From NCBI GenBank assembly GCA_010015655.1, contig ML976739.1, positions 118,821 through 182,820 of the forward strand: 64,000 nt of DNA, written 5' to 3'. Below the pieces are notes generated by a model. That model was given only the letters and a program-made list of their open reading frames with translations. It was not told where the DNA came from and did not search any database. Numbering within the stretch: the stretch's first letter is position 1; the number at the start of each line of letters is the position of its first letter. This stretch comes from Bimuria novae-zelandiae CBS 107.79. Lineage: Eukaryota > Ascomycota > Dothideomycetes > Pleosporales > Didymosphaeriaceae. Positions 34,450-44,812 of this stretch are shown one piece after another. A program made the position numbers and the translations under genes.

Positions 34450-36815
34450 TTATGAGAACTCGACGCGACTTCCGCCTAGTCGCGCTTGCTTTGCCTGTGC
34501 TCTTTCTGCTCTCCGTCGCCTTCGGTTGGAGTCATAGTTGCTAACATCCGTTTCAGTGCCGTACGCTGGACTGCTCAAGACACTCCCTCCAGCTCCTGGA
34601 ATAGGAGGGGGAGGTGGGAGAGGGCTTTGTGTCCCGACAGGTACCCCGGCTGGCGGAGGAGGGATCACAGGCTCGGGCATCGCTATCGGGGCAGGCGGCT
34701 GTTCCATTTGCTGCGCCTGAGCGGCCTCCCTCGCTGCTGTGCGCCGCCAGCGTTCATTATTCTCCAGGTTACTTAGTGAACTCATGCTGTCGTCTCGGTT
34801 CCGTCTGTGGCGATCCTTCTTTCGCGCTTCGCGCTCCGCCGCAGCTTCCTCCTCATTGAGTCTCCGCAATGTGACGTGCCGCCCATCGTTATGCATCTTG
34901 ACTTTGACAGACACAGGTGGCGAGTTCACACTTCCATCATGGCTGCCTCGACGCTGACTGCTTTCTCCCCTTCCAAGGGGATTACCAGCTCCAGTGCCTC
35001 CAGTGCGGTGTCGTCGATGGGCGCGGCCGCCTGCCGAAACATACGCTTCAGATCCAGAGTCGGGAAGCACACCATGATGTTCCAATGGAGGAGGAGCCGG
35101 GGCGACCAACGACTCTGTAACTGCGTCTGTCCGAGTGACGTTCGTCGCGCTTCTCATGTCAGGGCGCGACAATGCCGGAGTTGCTCCCGAGATGTCACTC
35201 TCGGAGAGGATGGTGGAGGGCGGGCGGTTCCTCCTTGGTGGTAGTCCATCGCCAGTATATCTTTGCCGTTGACTATTAGCCCGAGCCATACGTTCTTCCT
35301 CCATGTCTTGTTGTTTCATAGCTGCGACATGTTCGTCTTCTTTCTTGTTCCTCCTTTTGCTCCATGTGTGTTTAAGAAAACCCGCAAATCCGAGTGCTGC
35401 TATCCCATCTCGAAGTCCATGTGAATCTTTGGGTCTCTCGTGCCCGTCGTCGAAACTCGTGCGACTGTCGAAGGAACTGATCGAGGTGTCGCTCCGGGTA
35501 GGTCGGTGACCCTGGCGTAAGGGACTCGCGCCCATGGCCGCGGTCTGCGCCGCCTCTCTTTCCTCTACACGGCGCCAATGGTCGCGTCCCGGCGAGGCTG
35601 GAGCCCTTCCTTCTTCGAGGCGGCTGAGGTCCGTCTGCGTGACCTCAGACTGTCCTATGGGCCGACTATAACTGACGTCGCTTGCCATTTCGGCTGGATC
35701 ACGCTTTTTGCGGTTAAATAGGGATTTGATCGCAAAGATACCACCTGCTGCCGCGCCAGCACCCAGCAACCGATCGCGCCAAGTTTGTCGATTTCGGCCA
35801 ACTTCCGTATACTTCTCGTCCGCATACGACTCTGAAGGATGTGAGCTGGTATGTGAACTAAGCACCTCCGTCCTGCCTCCACTCGGTCTTCTGCGACTTC
35901 GACTGCGGGATCGTTTCCTCAGGGCAGCTAAACCTGCACCGGCCGCTCCGGCGGTCGCTAGCGCCCCAATGCCATGGCCACGATGGCTTCTGCGACTGCT
36001 GCTCATCGTAGTCTCCGTGATGTATGTCCCTCGGTCATCGAAGCCCACCTCCGGCTGATTCAGATACGAGAGAACGAACCATGCAGATAGCAATATGAAC
36101 GCCCAGACGGCGTACAGGATGAAGAGTACCAGTGGCGACCCATACAATGTCAAGCCTAGAGCGACCTGCACAATGCCCAGTAGAGCGATCAACCTCCCAA
36201 GCCACTGATGAAGCTGGAAATTGTGAGCATACGTTTACAAAGAAAACGGGTACACGCACCATTAAAGTCAGCGGTATCTTGTACCGCTCCTTTCCTTTCT
36301 CTCTCCTGTGGATCATGCAACCCCCAAGTGCTTGGGTTAGGACTAGAGTGTAGAGGGCAACACCAATCCCATGATGTGGGTTGGTCAAAGACCTCGACAA
36401 GCCCACGGCCTGAAAGCCAAGTATGAAAAGTGCAGTGGACAGGAAGACGGTCGCGATCTGTAGCCATATGTGCAGACGCAGTGCCATGCGTGGATTGCGA
36501 TGATAGAAGCGTGCGAGGAAGATTGCGGCGGGGACGACGAAGAGGAAGGTAATGGCTGCGAGAATGCCATGCGCCTGGACGAGGCCTCGATAGCCATTCA
36601 TGTTCCGGAAGCGGTTTCCCATGCCTATGGAGTCAGTACGAGTTGTGAGTAGAGGACTACGTATAGAAGTTACCATTGTATTGTGTCGTAGCAAGGTTCA
36701 GCCCTTGCAGGTTGGGGAGCAAAAAAGTATTCCTCTGTGAGTCCCACGTCCCGTCGCCCACGAAAAGCGTGTCGGAAGAATACGCAGACTCCCCCGGCGC
36801 AGAAAGTCCGGACAT
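34450..36815 (-). CDS. Cytochrome b561-domain membrane protein with long disordered tail
   Basis: Three exons: 36815-36674, 36624-36260 and 36213-34450, giving 756 residues. After about 50 polar residues come membrane helices carrying the histidines expected of a cytochrome b561 core: AHGILAAITFLFVVPAAIFL, LRLHIWLQIATVFLS, NPHHGIGVALYTLVL and LHQWLGRLIALLGIV. A fifth helix pair follows (LVLFILYAVWAFILLSAWFVL). Such cores move electrons across membranes through two haems. No DOMON or reductase domain is attached. The last 500 residues are cytosolic-looking, charged and low-complexity, with a Gly/Ala-rich stretch (GHGIGALATAGAAGAGLAAL), RS repeats (RKRSRSRSRRRPS) and a proline run near the C-terminus. 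The electron donor and acceptor are unknown. Both introns are GT-AG. Confidence 0.87.
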
Positions 36816-37468
36816 GGTGATTAGGTCGAGCTCAAGTGCCAGTCAACAAGTGCCTGGCACTGTGAGCGAGCGGCTCACTTCAGTTGTATGTGTGGCAACA
36901 GTCGCAATCGTGAGGCTCGTTGCGTAATGGATGGCGGTGAACAGCTATGCAGTGCGCTGGTCCAATCAGAAGCGTAGATTGTAGTGTAGATAAATATGGC
37001 AGTGCAGATGTCTCCGAAGTAATTGTAAATCTGAGGAGAAACTCGTGGTGTGGGATAGATTCTGGAAGCCGCGCCCGAGAGCCACCTGTGTTCAATGTTA
37101 TCATTGGGGTTGCGGGGGACAACCAACTTAGCGCCCCGAAATCCGCCAAGGAGGGGAGACACTAAAAACGAGCTCTCTCGTATAGTCGATCTTCAGCCCA
37201 GTTTTGAGGATCAGCGCATTTGGTACTCTCACGTAAAGCTAAAAGCTGGCTGTAAGGACTAAATGTCGTAGCCATCGTGTTACCCCAGGACAAGTAATAC
37301 AATAACCAACCTTCAGCTTCAAGCGACGACGTGTTCTCCAGCATGGGTAATACAATAATAGCCGACTTTCAGCTTTACGCGAGAGTTGGCATTTCCGAAG
37401 CTTAAAAGAACTGAAACTGCAATGAGTAGTTATTACGAACCGTAGGGGCTATTCAAGCTATCCTCGGA
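36816..37468. other. Intergenic region with compound MITE
   Basis: 653 bp between two minus-strand genes. It contains the b561 gene promoter and, at 37225-37385, a compound copy of the dispersed inverted repeat (separate entry). No gene is supported. Confidence 0.45.
37225..37385 (-). mobile_element. MITE-like inverted-repeat element, copy C (compound)
   Basis: The left end reads CTCACGTAAAGCTAAAAG. The right end, reverse-complemented, reads CTCGCGTAAAGCTGAAAG, matching at 16 of 18. Inside, reverse-strand versions of the family core occur twice: GTGTTACCCCAGGACAAGTA...CCTTCAGCTTC at 37278-37320 and GGTAATACAATAATAGCC...CTTTCAGCTTTACGCGAGAG at 37346-37385. The element therefore carries two right ends in tandem. 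TTGGTA flanks it on the left and TTGGCA on the right, a possible imperfect target duplication. Confidence 0.6.
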
Positions 37469-38674
37469 TCACCTGCCTGTCCATGTTGCCTTCAACGCCA
37501 CGTCTCCATCTGCATCCACAGTCTTCCCTCTGTCCCACTCTCGTGCCTGGCCTTGCGCATTCCACCTGACGTCTTCCTCGTTCATGTCGCCGCCTGATTC
37601 CCATTTATGCACCTGTGCCTCGCTAAAACCAGCCGCTTTCAGCCTCTCCGCGCCCTGCTGCTTCCATCGCTGGCGATCACGGAAAGCTTCGACTGCATCG
37701 CTCCATCCGTCGTCATCGTCCAGAACATGGTCAACATCCATTGCAGGGTCATATGCAGTGGAAAACCGTGTTTCAATGCCCTCCAAGTTGCTTCTATGTG
37801 TGCCTCGTCCACGTGTGCGCACAGCTGCCGGTTTCGGTGGTGGGAGAGGTCCGGTGATTGCCTCCAGCGGATCGGAGTCATCCTCGTCAGTCGGCGGCCG
37901 ACTTTGCTCATTGCAGGCCTCCTTTACCGTGCTTCTATGTTTCCGCGCGGGGGAGCGAGACCTGCGGGAGCGCGTGCGGGATCGAGACCTAGAGATAGAT
38001 CTGTGTCTCTTGCTCCTCCGACTGGCATGCTCGTTGTATCGTCTCGAATTCGCTTCATCGGCGCTCTGTTCAAAACGATACTCTCTTTGCTGGTGACGGT
38101 GGGAGCGGTGCATATGATGTCCTCCATCGTCCGCGCTGCCCCGGTACTGTTGCCCTCTGTCCTCGTCTCTCCATCTATCTCGTCGGGATCTCGTGCCTTG
38201 TGCCTCGTCATCGTGTCTGTACCTCTTGTGGCTCCGTCTGTTGCGTTCTTCGTCACTATCGGCGCGGTCTGGAGCTCGTCGTTCGCGACGGGTTGCTTCG
38301 CCGCGGACGTTCGCGGAACGTGGAACATTTCGTCGCTCTACCACTCGGTCCTCATGGACTCCCTGGGCTGCATCGAGCTGCCGCAAGCGCGCGCGCGAGT
38401 CTTTGGTCTCCTTCGCCCGCAGCGCCGCATTATGGCTATCAGTCTGGCGGATGATGTGTCGTAGAAAGCTAGTATTTGGCCTAGAAATCTCTGTTCTCAT
38501 CCTGGAACTTTTTAGCGACGTTCTACAGCGCAGTCAAGTGGCATTACTTTTTGAACCGCGATGTAGCTTTTCCACGCACCTCGTGGGCTGAAAGCCATTC
38601 TTCGATGCACTCAGCGCATCTTGCTTTAAGAGGCGTGCGACGTACTCGTCGTCGTCGAAGTCCTCGGCGGACAT
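37469..38674 (-). CDS. Arg/Ser-rich nuclear protein, probable RNA-processing factor
   Basis: Two exons, 38674-38580 and 38522-37469, giving 382 residues with one GT-AG intron of 57 bp. The N-terminus is conserved-looking: MSAEDFDDDEYVARLLKQDA, then RPNTSFLRHIIRQTDSHNAA and LRAKE. A long charged region with many Arg, His, Asp and Ser residues follows, including SRSRSRTRSRRSRSPARK near residue 200. The C-terminal 110 residues are more ordered (TAYDPAMDVDHVL, WSDAVEAFRDRQRWKQQGAE, RLKAAGFSEAQVHKWESG). RS repeats suggest a nuclear, splicing-linked protein. I believe a homologous family exists across filamentous fungi but cannot name it. The RS codons create long antisense open frames, which are not genes. 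Confidence 0.8.
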
Positions 38675-38852
38675 GTGGTGAACTGAATTGTGGGGTGTGT
38701 GGAAGAGGGGTCGGACTTACTGACTTATTTGCGTGCGGGTTTCTGGCGCAACAGCGACGATGCGGGCGCCAAGCTAACACTTCACAATCAAAACAACATC
38801 ACAAATACACTAGAATCCCACGCGCCATATACTCCCAATTCACAATCACTCG
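38675..38852. promoter_or_regulatory. Short divergent promoter, RS-rich gene / SOS7
   Basis: Only 178 bp separate the two divergent start codons, so both promoters and 5' UTRs must share this space. No motif could be assigned with confidence. Confidence 0.5.
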
Positions 38853-39760
38853 ATGGCGGATAAAAGCGCGTCGCGGTCACCCTCTGCGTCCGATGCTCTC
38901 GCGCAACTACAACAGCCACAATCTCTCAAACTTCTGTCAATCGCCGAAGCTCTTTCCCCAAAAGAGCATCACCCAGAATCTTCGCAGAAACGCAGTTCTG
39001 CAGTCTCAGACGATAGTGAACAGAGTGGAGATACGCACCCGGCAGTTCTGCAGGCCGATCTCCTACACTACAAGGTACATGGCTCATTCACAGACCATGC
39101 AAACGGTCCTAACGCCTCCAGGAACTGTTTGGCAAACTGCGCTTCAGCTATGTCGAACAGGTCACCAAAGAGAAGTTCTTGCGGGGCATCACTGATAATC
39201 CACCGCGCCTTATCGAAGCCCCAGACAACGACGCGAAAGAAAGGGAGGTCCTGGCTTTGAAAGCTGCCCTGAAGGAACACAAACTAGAGGTTGCGGAGAT
39301 ACTCCGGCAACTTGAAGCGAAAGGCCGAGATTTGGCATTACGGTACGAGAGTGTGCAGCTAAGGACGCAGGAACTGGCGTCATTGCCGCCAGAAGTCAAA
39401 GGCCTGGAAGCAAGTATCGAAAGCCTCAAACGCGAGCAGATACCGCCCTCTACAAACCCGGAGCTCGCACTTTCGTTGCCAGATACAGTCCGCCTGCTGG
39501 AGCAACGCGAGGCTGACCTCGCCGCACTAGACGCCGAGCTCTCGAAGCTTCAATCGTCTTTGCCCAGCCGGACGCGCGAACTGGAGAAGTTGGAACGTGA
39601 ATTGAAGCCTCTGGAAACACAGAAGCACGGCACGGTGGGAGCTGCGAAGGAAGCGAGGCGGCGAAAAGAAGACGGCGGCGGCATTGGCGATGAGCTCGAA
39701 GAAAAGGGGCGGTGGCTTACGGCGTCTGGGTCTGCTTTGAGCAGCATGTTGGAGACCTGA
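38853..39760 (+). CDS. SOS7: Kinetochore protein Sos7-like
   Basis: Two exons, 38853-39074 and 39122-39760, giving 286 residues; the intron is 47 bp, GT-AG. Residues 1 to about 65 are Ser/Pro/Gln-rich. Then comes the segment I associate with Sos7: LLHYKELFGKLRFSYVEQVT followed by KEKFLRGITDNPP, which spans the intron junction. From about residue 110 to 270 the protein is coiled coil (for example REVLALKAALKEHKLEVAEI and TRELEKLERELKPLE). Sos7 binds and stabilises Spc7/KNL1 at kinetochores in fission yeast and filamentous fungi. The call rests on the remembered motif plus coiled-coil layout and length; a generic coiled-coil protein is the alternative. Confidence 0.72.
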
Positions 39761-40364
39761 TTTCGAGAGTGAATTGCGCGATGCTCGAGCACCAGCAAAG
39801 AGCACACTCGCAAGGAGCTCATGACACTTCTTGAGGGGTCTGTTTTCACCAGTACGACGGTGTACGTCCGCTTCTAGCGTGAGGCACTCCCTCGCGTGAA
39901 GCTGTTTATCAACCCTTGTATTACCTATCCTAGGGGACACAGTGTCTTTATTTGGCTATTAGCTTTGGCCTGGTGCCCAACCTTCGGCTTTACGCGAGGG
40001 GCCGCACCTTAAATGGCTTGAACCGGTACAAACTCCACTGTGGAGGGAATATTCGTGCCAAGAGGAATTGTCGAGGGAAAGGTTTTGTGGTCCGAAGACA
40101 TTTATATTAAGACGCAGAAGCATGCGCAGTCGGAGTCTCGCTTTCAATCGTGACAATTCATGATATTGTTATCCTGTTCTGCCACAGAAATCCCGAAATG
40201 TGCTGTTCTTCCTCACATCCTTCCATTGAGGATGTTATACTGGGAGTGATGCTCAAATCCGTCGGAGCGACGTCCGAAACCTTGCCCGTTGAAAACATGT
40301 GTCCGTCACGCTCCCGTCCCCACGTAGCCACCATTCCGCCTCCTCATTTGCCATCATGCACCAT
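39761..40364. other. Intergenic region with MITE copy D
   Basis: 604 bp between the convergent SOS7 and RPL37 genes. It holds a MITE-like element at 39889-40001 and presumably both 3' UTRs. No gene is supported. Confidence 0.45.
39889..40001 (+). mobile_element. MITE-like inverted-repeat element, copy D
   Basis: About 113 bp. The left end reads CCCTCGCGTGAAGCTG. The right end, reverse-complemented, reads CCCTCGCGTAAAGCCG. Near the left end the family core recurs (CTTGTATTACCTATCCTAGG then GGACAC). It lies between convergent gene ends. No coding capacity and no clear target duplication. Confidence 0.6.
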
Positions 40365-40843
<479 letters not shown>

Positions 40844-41839
40844 TTTGAATTAGGGACTGGGAACTAATTAGCTATTGCACACGCAGTGGAATGTCTGAGC
40901 GAGAGACCTACCTGTCGACGCTGTGGGTTAGTTCGGTGTTTGCTTGAGTTCGTTGTCGCAGCCGAAGTATTTCGCTTGCAATGTGTGCGGGAGGCTAAGC
41001 TAGACCACAAGGGGATAGTTCTTGGCGTCCCTCACGTGCCCGGAGAGCTCCGGCCCTAGCCGACAAACCACCACTCAAGCAGACAATGGGCTCTACGCTG
41101 TTGAGAGAGGATTTGAAAAAATGTTGCGTACCTAGCAACGTACGAAGACTCATCTAATGTTTGCTCGCGCATTATTCATCACCATGGTGCGATTCCAGTC
41201 CAGACTTCGAGGCCGTTCCTGTCCCGCTCTACTGGGCATCAGCGCAAAAGGACCGACGATCCAATGTCAGGAACCGCATCCATCACGCTCTGCATTTGTG
41301 CTTATTTTACAGTAGTTCTTCGTGCACTCAGGCTTCCGCCGAGCTCAATCAGTCTCGTTACTTTTTGCTTGAATTCGTGTTCTATAAGAGCGGCTTTCAG
41401 TCGGGACCAATAGGCAGTCATTAACGCAGCACGCATTGCTTTGCCCAGGAACCAAGACTGTACCGCAATTACCTGCAGGCTCGACTTTATCGTGTCAAGA
41501 ACAGTGAGACCATCATACTGCTCGTCTTTGAGTCTATCCTCTGTTATTACTGCCGCCTATGCCTCGTTACTGCATATGTAGATCGACGGCGCTTGTCCAA
41601 CCTATGAGATTACACTCTGTTCCGATCCGTTGATCCAGGCAGCAACCCGGCACGTCCATGGGAATCAACAACTTTCCATATACGAATGAGGAGCGCCAAT
41701 ACAGGCGAATTTCACATTCAAAATAGAATCCAGAACCTCGTCATTCCTCCCCTACTGTCCGATTCCTTGTTCTGATCACTCTGAACTCGTTCGAGATTCG
41801 GGCTTTCGAGCTACCGTTGAGTGTCACCAAAGACACACT
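40844..41839. other. Divergent intergenic region, RPL37 / phosphate transporter
   Basis: About 1.0 kb between divergent genes. An 87-codon frame at 41161-41424 has no features. The right half should hold the transporter promoter. I did not see a clear CACGTG-type Pho4/NUC-1 site in it. Confidence 0.4.
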
Positions 41840-44559
41840 ATGCATCTACCCCCCATCCAGAAAGCAGGTAACTCTGCGTACGCAGATGCTACCAGTGTCT
41901 ACGTAAGTGTACCACAGGCAGATTGGCTAAAGTTGCTGCTAATGATTGATTAGACACACATTGCGGTAGGTTCAGATCACCAGACCATCATCGAACTGCC
42001 TCTTGGTTTCTTGCTGACTGCACAGGACCCTAATGAGCGGCGACGTATGGCGCTTGCCGAGGTCGATAAAGCACCTTTGGGATGGTACCACGTGCGTTTA
42101 GCGGTGGTAACTGGCATTGGGTTCTTCACCGATGCCTATAGTGTACGTAGCAAATTTTGCGTATGAAGACCGACGGGAGTTGCTGATGGCGCCCAGTTAT
42201 TCGCGATCAACTTAGCGGTAATAATGCTTGGTATAGTGCGTCTTTCTAGGCCGAGTTCACTTTCACGCAAAGGGGTCGGATTGTTGTTGCTTGAAGGTCA
42301 TTGATTGGTCGGACTTACTCACAGAGGAACTGACTATTCTCTCAGGTCTACTGGCAGGATGAGATCAACAAAGGCGTTATGCCGCACAACGCCGACACCG
42401 CTATCAAAGTCGCTACGTCTGCCGGAGCCAGTAAGACAACCGATTCGTGGCTACTTCCTCGTGTGTCTAGATTATGCTGATTATCCTCGCCGGCTAGTTT
42501 TTGGTCAAGTCATCTTTGGCTATCTCGCTGATGTCCTGGGACGCAAAAAGATGTACGGCGTCGAATTGATGATCATCATCTCCACAACATTAGCGCAATC
42601 CCTATGCGGAGAGTCCGCCACTGTATCCATTGTAGGAGTTCTTATCTTCTGTAAGTTTGACTATCCAGAGAATTAAACCTGTAAATGATCTCGTGAACTG
42701 ACTGTAAGCAGACCGTGTGGTCATGGCAAGTCCAGATGTCAACACCTTTGTCGCCGACCGTTATTAACGTATCTAAAGGGTATTGGAGTAGGAGGGGACT
42801 ATCCCCTCAGCGCTGTCATCACAGCAGAATTTGCCAGTACCAAGCATAGAGGTGGTATCATAGGGAAGCATTGCCATTCTGCACCCATCAACTTCTCTGC
42901 TAACTCATCACAGCGGCCGTATTTGCCATGCAGGGCCTGGGTCAGCTGGCCGCCTCACTTATGGCTTTGATCGTAGTGGCCATATATAAAAACAAGCTCA
43001 TTTCCGTCCCTGACGTAGCTTCTTGCACCGGCGACTGTGTTTTGGCCGTCGACAAGATGTGGAGGATCATCATCGCCTTTGGGGGAGTACCAGGCTGGTT
43101 CGCACTCTATTACCGTTTGACCATTCCCGAGACGCCTCGGTACACATTCGACGTGTTGTACGACGTCGAGAAAGCTTCTGTGGACACACGCCGCTATCGC
43201 TACGGAAAAGCCGGCAATACTATAAATCCCATCGAGCAAGCACAGGTCCAACGCCATATGGTAAGTAAACAGCATGAAGCATATATGCCCATCCTAGAAC
43301 GTAATACGATGGTGTTGAGGCGTCTTTTAACTCGTTTTTCCTAGGCTAAGTACAAAACCCCCCGACCGACCATGCTGGAAATATTCCGCTTCTATTCGAA
43401 GAAGAAAAACTTCATCAAACTCTTCGGCACCTCCTTCTCATGGTTTTTCCTTGATCTGGCCTTCTATGGCCTTAGCTTCTCGAGTGCCAGTCTTCTTAGC
43501 ACCATGGGCTTTGATAGGACGGGAAGCCTTTACGAGAACTTGAAGAACACGGCAACGGGCCAGATCGTGTTGATTTGCGCGGTAAGCACACGTCTAGCAG
43601 AGCTACGCAGTTGCTAAGAGAATTACAGGGCGCAATTCCCGGGTACTGGATGACAGTCTTCACCGTCGATCGACTCGGAAGGAAACCAATCCAGATCGGA
43701 GGGTTTGCAATCCTGACTATGATCTTCTGCATCCTGGGCTTTGCCTGGAAAGGTCTGACCAAGATTCATCTGCTGGTGTTATATGTGCTGGCTCAGTTCT
43801 TCTTTAACTTCGGTAAGGCGTTGCGTGAGCACGTTGGGGCACAGAGGTTGACGTCGCGATAAGGTCCCAATGCTACAACGTTCATCACCCCGGCAGAAAT
43901 ATTCCCTGTAAGTAGCGTCGCTACTGTTTCTGAACACACACCCTCTCGAGTTATACCATGTCGGTCCGCAATATTTGAAACATACTGACCTTGTTTCCTC
44001 TACATCTAGACACGTGTGCGATCAACCGGGTACGCAACGCACCGCCTGGGTACAAAGTGTCTGTGTCGCCGGCATACACACTCCGTACCGTCCCCACTAT
44101 TGCAACTCGTACTGACTTCGTACGTGCGAGCTTAGGCACGGAATCTCCGCCGGGCTCGGCAAACTCGGAGCCGTAATCGCTCAAGTCTTCTTTGCACCAA
44201 TGATCAAACGCGGCGCCACACACGATAACCCGACTCCCTGGATCCACGGCGTTATGCAGATTTTTGCGCTCTTCATGTTCCTTGGTTGCCTGACAAGCTT
44301 GTTGGTACCAGAAGGCAAGAGCGCGCGACTAGAGGATCTCGCTGGCGAGGGTGAAGACATGTATGAGTTACAGTTCAGGAGCCAGTTTTATACTGGCGAC
44401 GGGAGAAGTCCGAGGGGAAGCACGCCGAGTGGGAGGCGGGGCTCATTCGGCGAAAGAGGCGTAGAGGAGTATGCAAGCGGCAGGGGCAGAGGCAGCGGCC
44501 GGGGCCGTGGCCGAGGTATGCAAGATGTTGAAAGGGGTAAATGGTGGAAGTTGGGCTGA
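41840..44559 (+). CDS. High-affinity phosphate:H+ symporter, PHO84 type (MFS)
   Basis: Fourteen exons: 41840-41902, 41954-41965, 42026-42142, 42197-42235, 42346-42430, 42498-42650, 42712-42725, 42779-42854 (or 42863), 42914-43260, 43345-43581, 43629-43812, 43864-43907, 44010-44029 and 44136-44559; about 604 residues. It imports inorganic phosphate at the plasma membrane. Landmarks: THIADPNERRRMALAEVDKA, GWYHVRLAVVTGIGFFTDAY, FGQVIFGYLADVLGRKKMYG, IGVGGDYPLSAVITAEFAS, FFLDLAFYGLSF, VDRLGRKPIQIGGF and GPNATTFITPAEIFPTRVRS. Exons 2, 7 and 13 are just 12, 14 and 20 nt. Intron 7 needs a GC donor (ATG/GCAAGT). The expected intron 8 donor reads GGAAGC instead of GTAAGC; a cryptic GT 9 bp upstream keeps frame. 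The C-terminus has an unusual Arg/Gly repeat (GRGRGSGRGRGRG). It is probably functional but slightly damaged. Confidence 0.85.
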
Positions 44560-44812
44560 TCAAATTACCTGTTTAGTGTTTTGCGATACTCAGTGGAGGC
44601 GTTGCATGGTTGTTATGTTTCACTATTTGAACATATTGTGCTACTCCCGACATTGCAATGCGCAGCGCATAGTCATGCACAAACCTCATTGCACAGCACA
44701 AGTTATGACAATAGATTTGGCCTCTACTGTCAGGTGTGAGGCGAAATCGACTTGGAGAAGAAAACGAAGCTGGTACAAGTCCGTAGGCGAGTGAGTCTAT
44801 TAATGGGAATCG

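Noticed and set aside
37607..38464. 285-codon plus-strand frame opposite the RS-rich gene
   Set aside because: It is an antisense shadow caused by Arg/Ser codon bias; the minus-strand gene has a coherent start, intron and protein.
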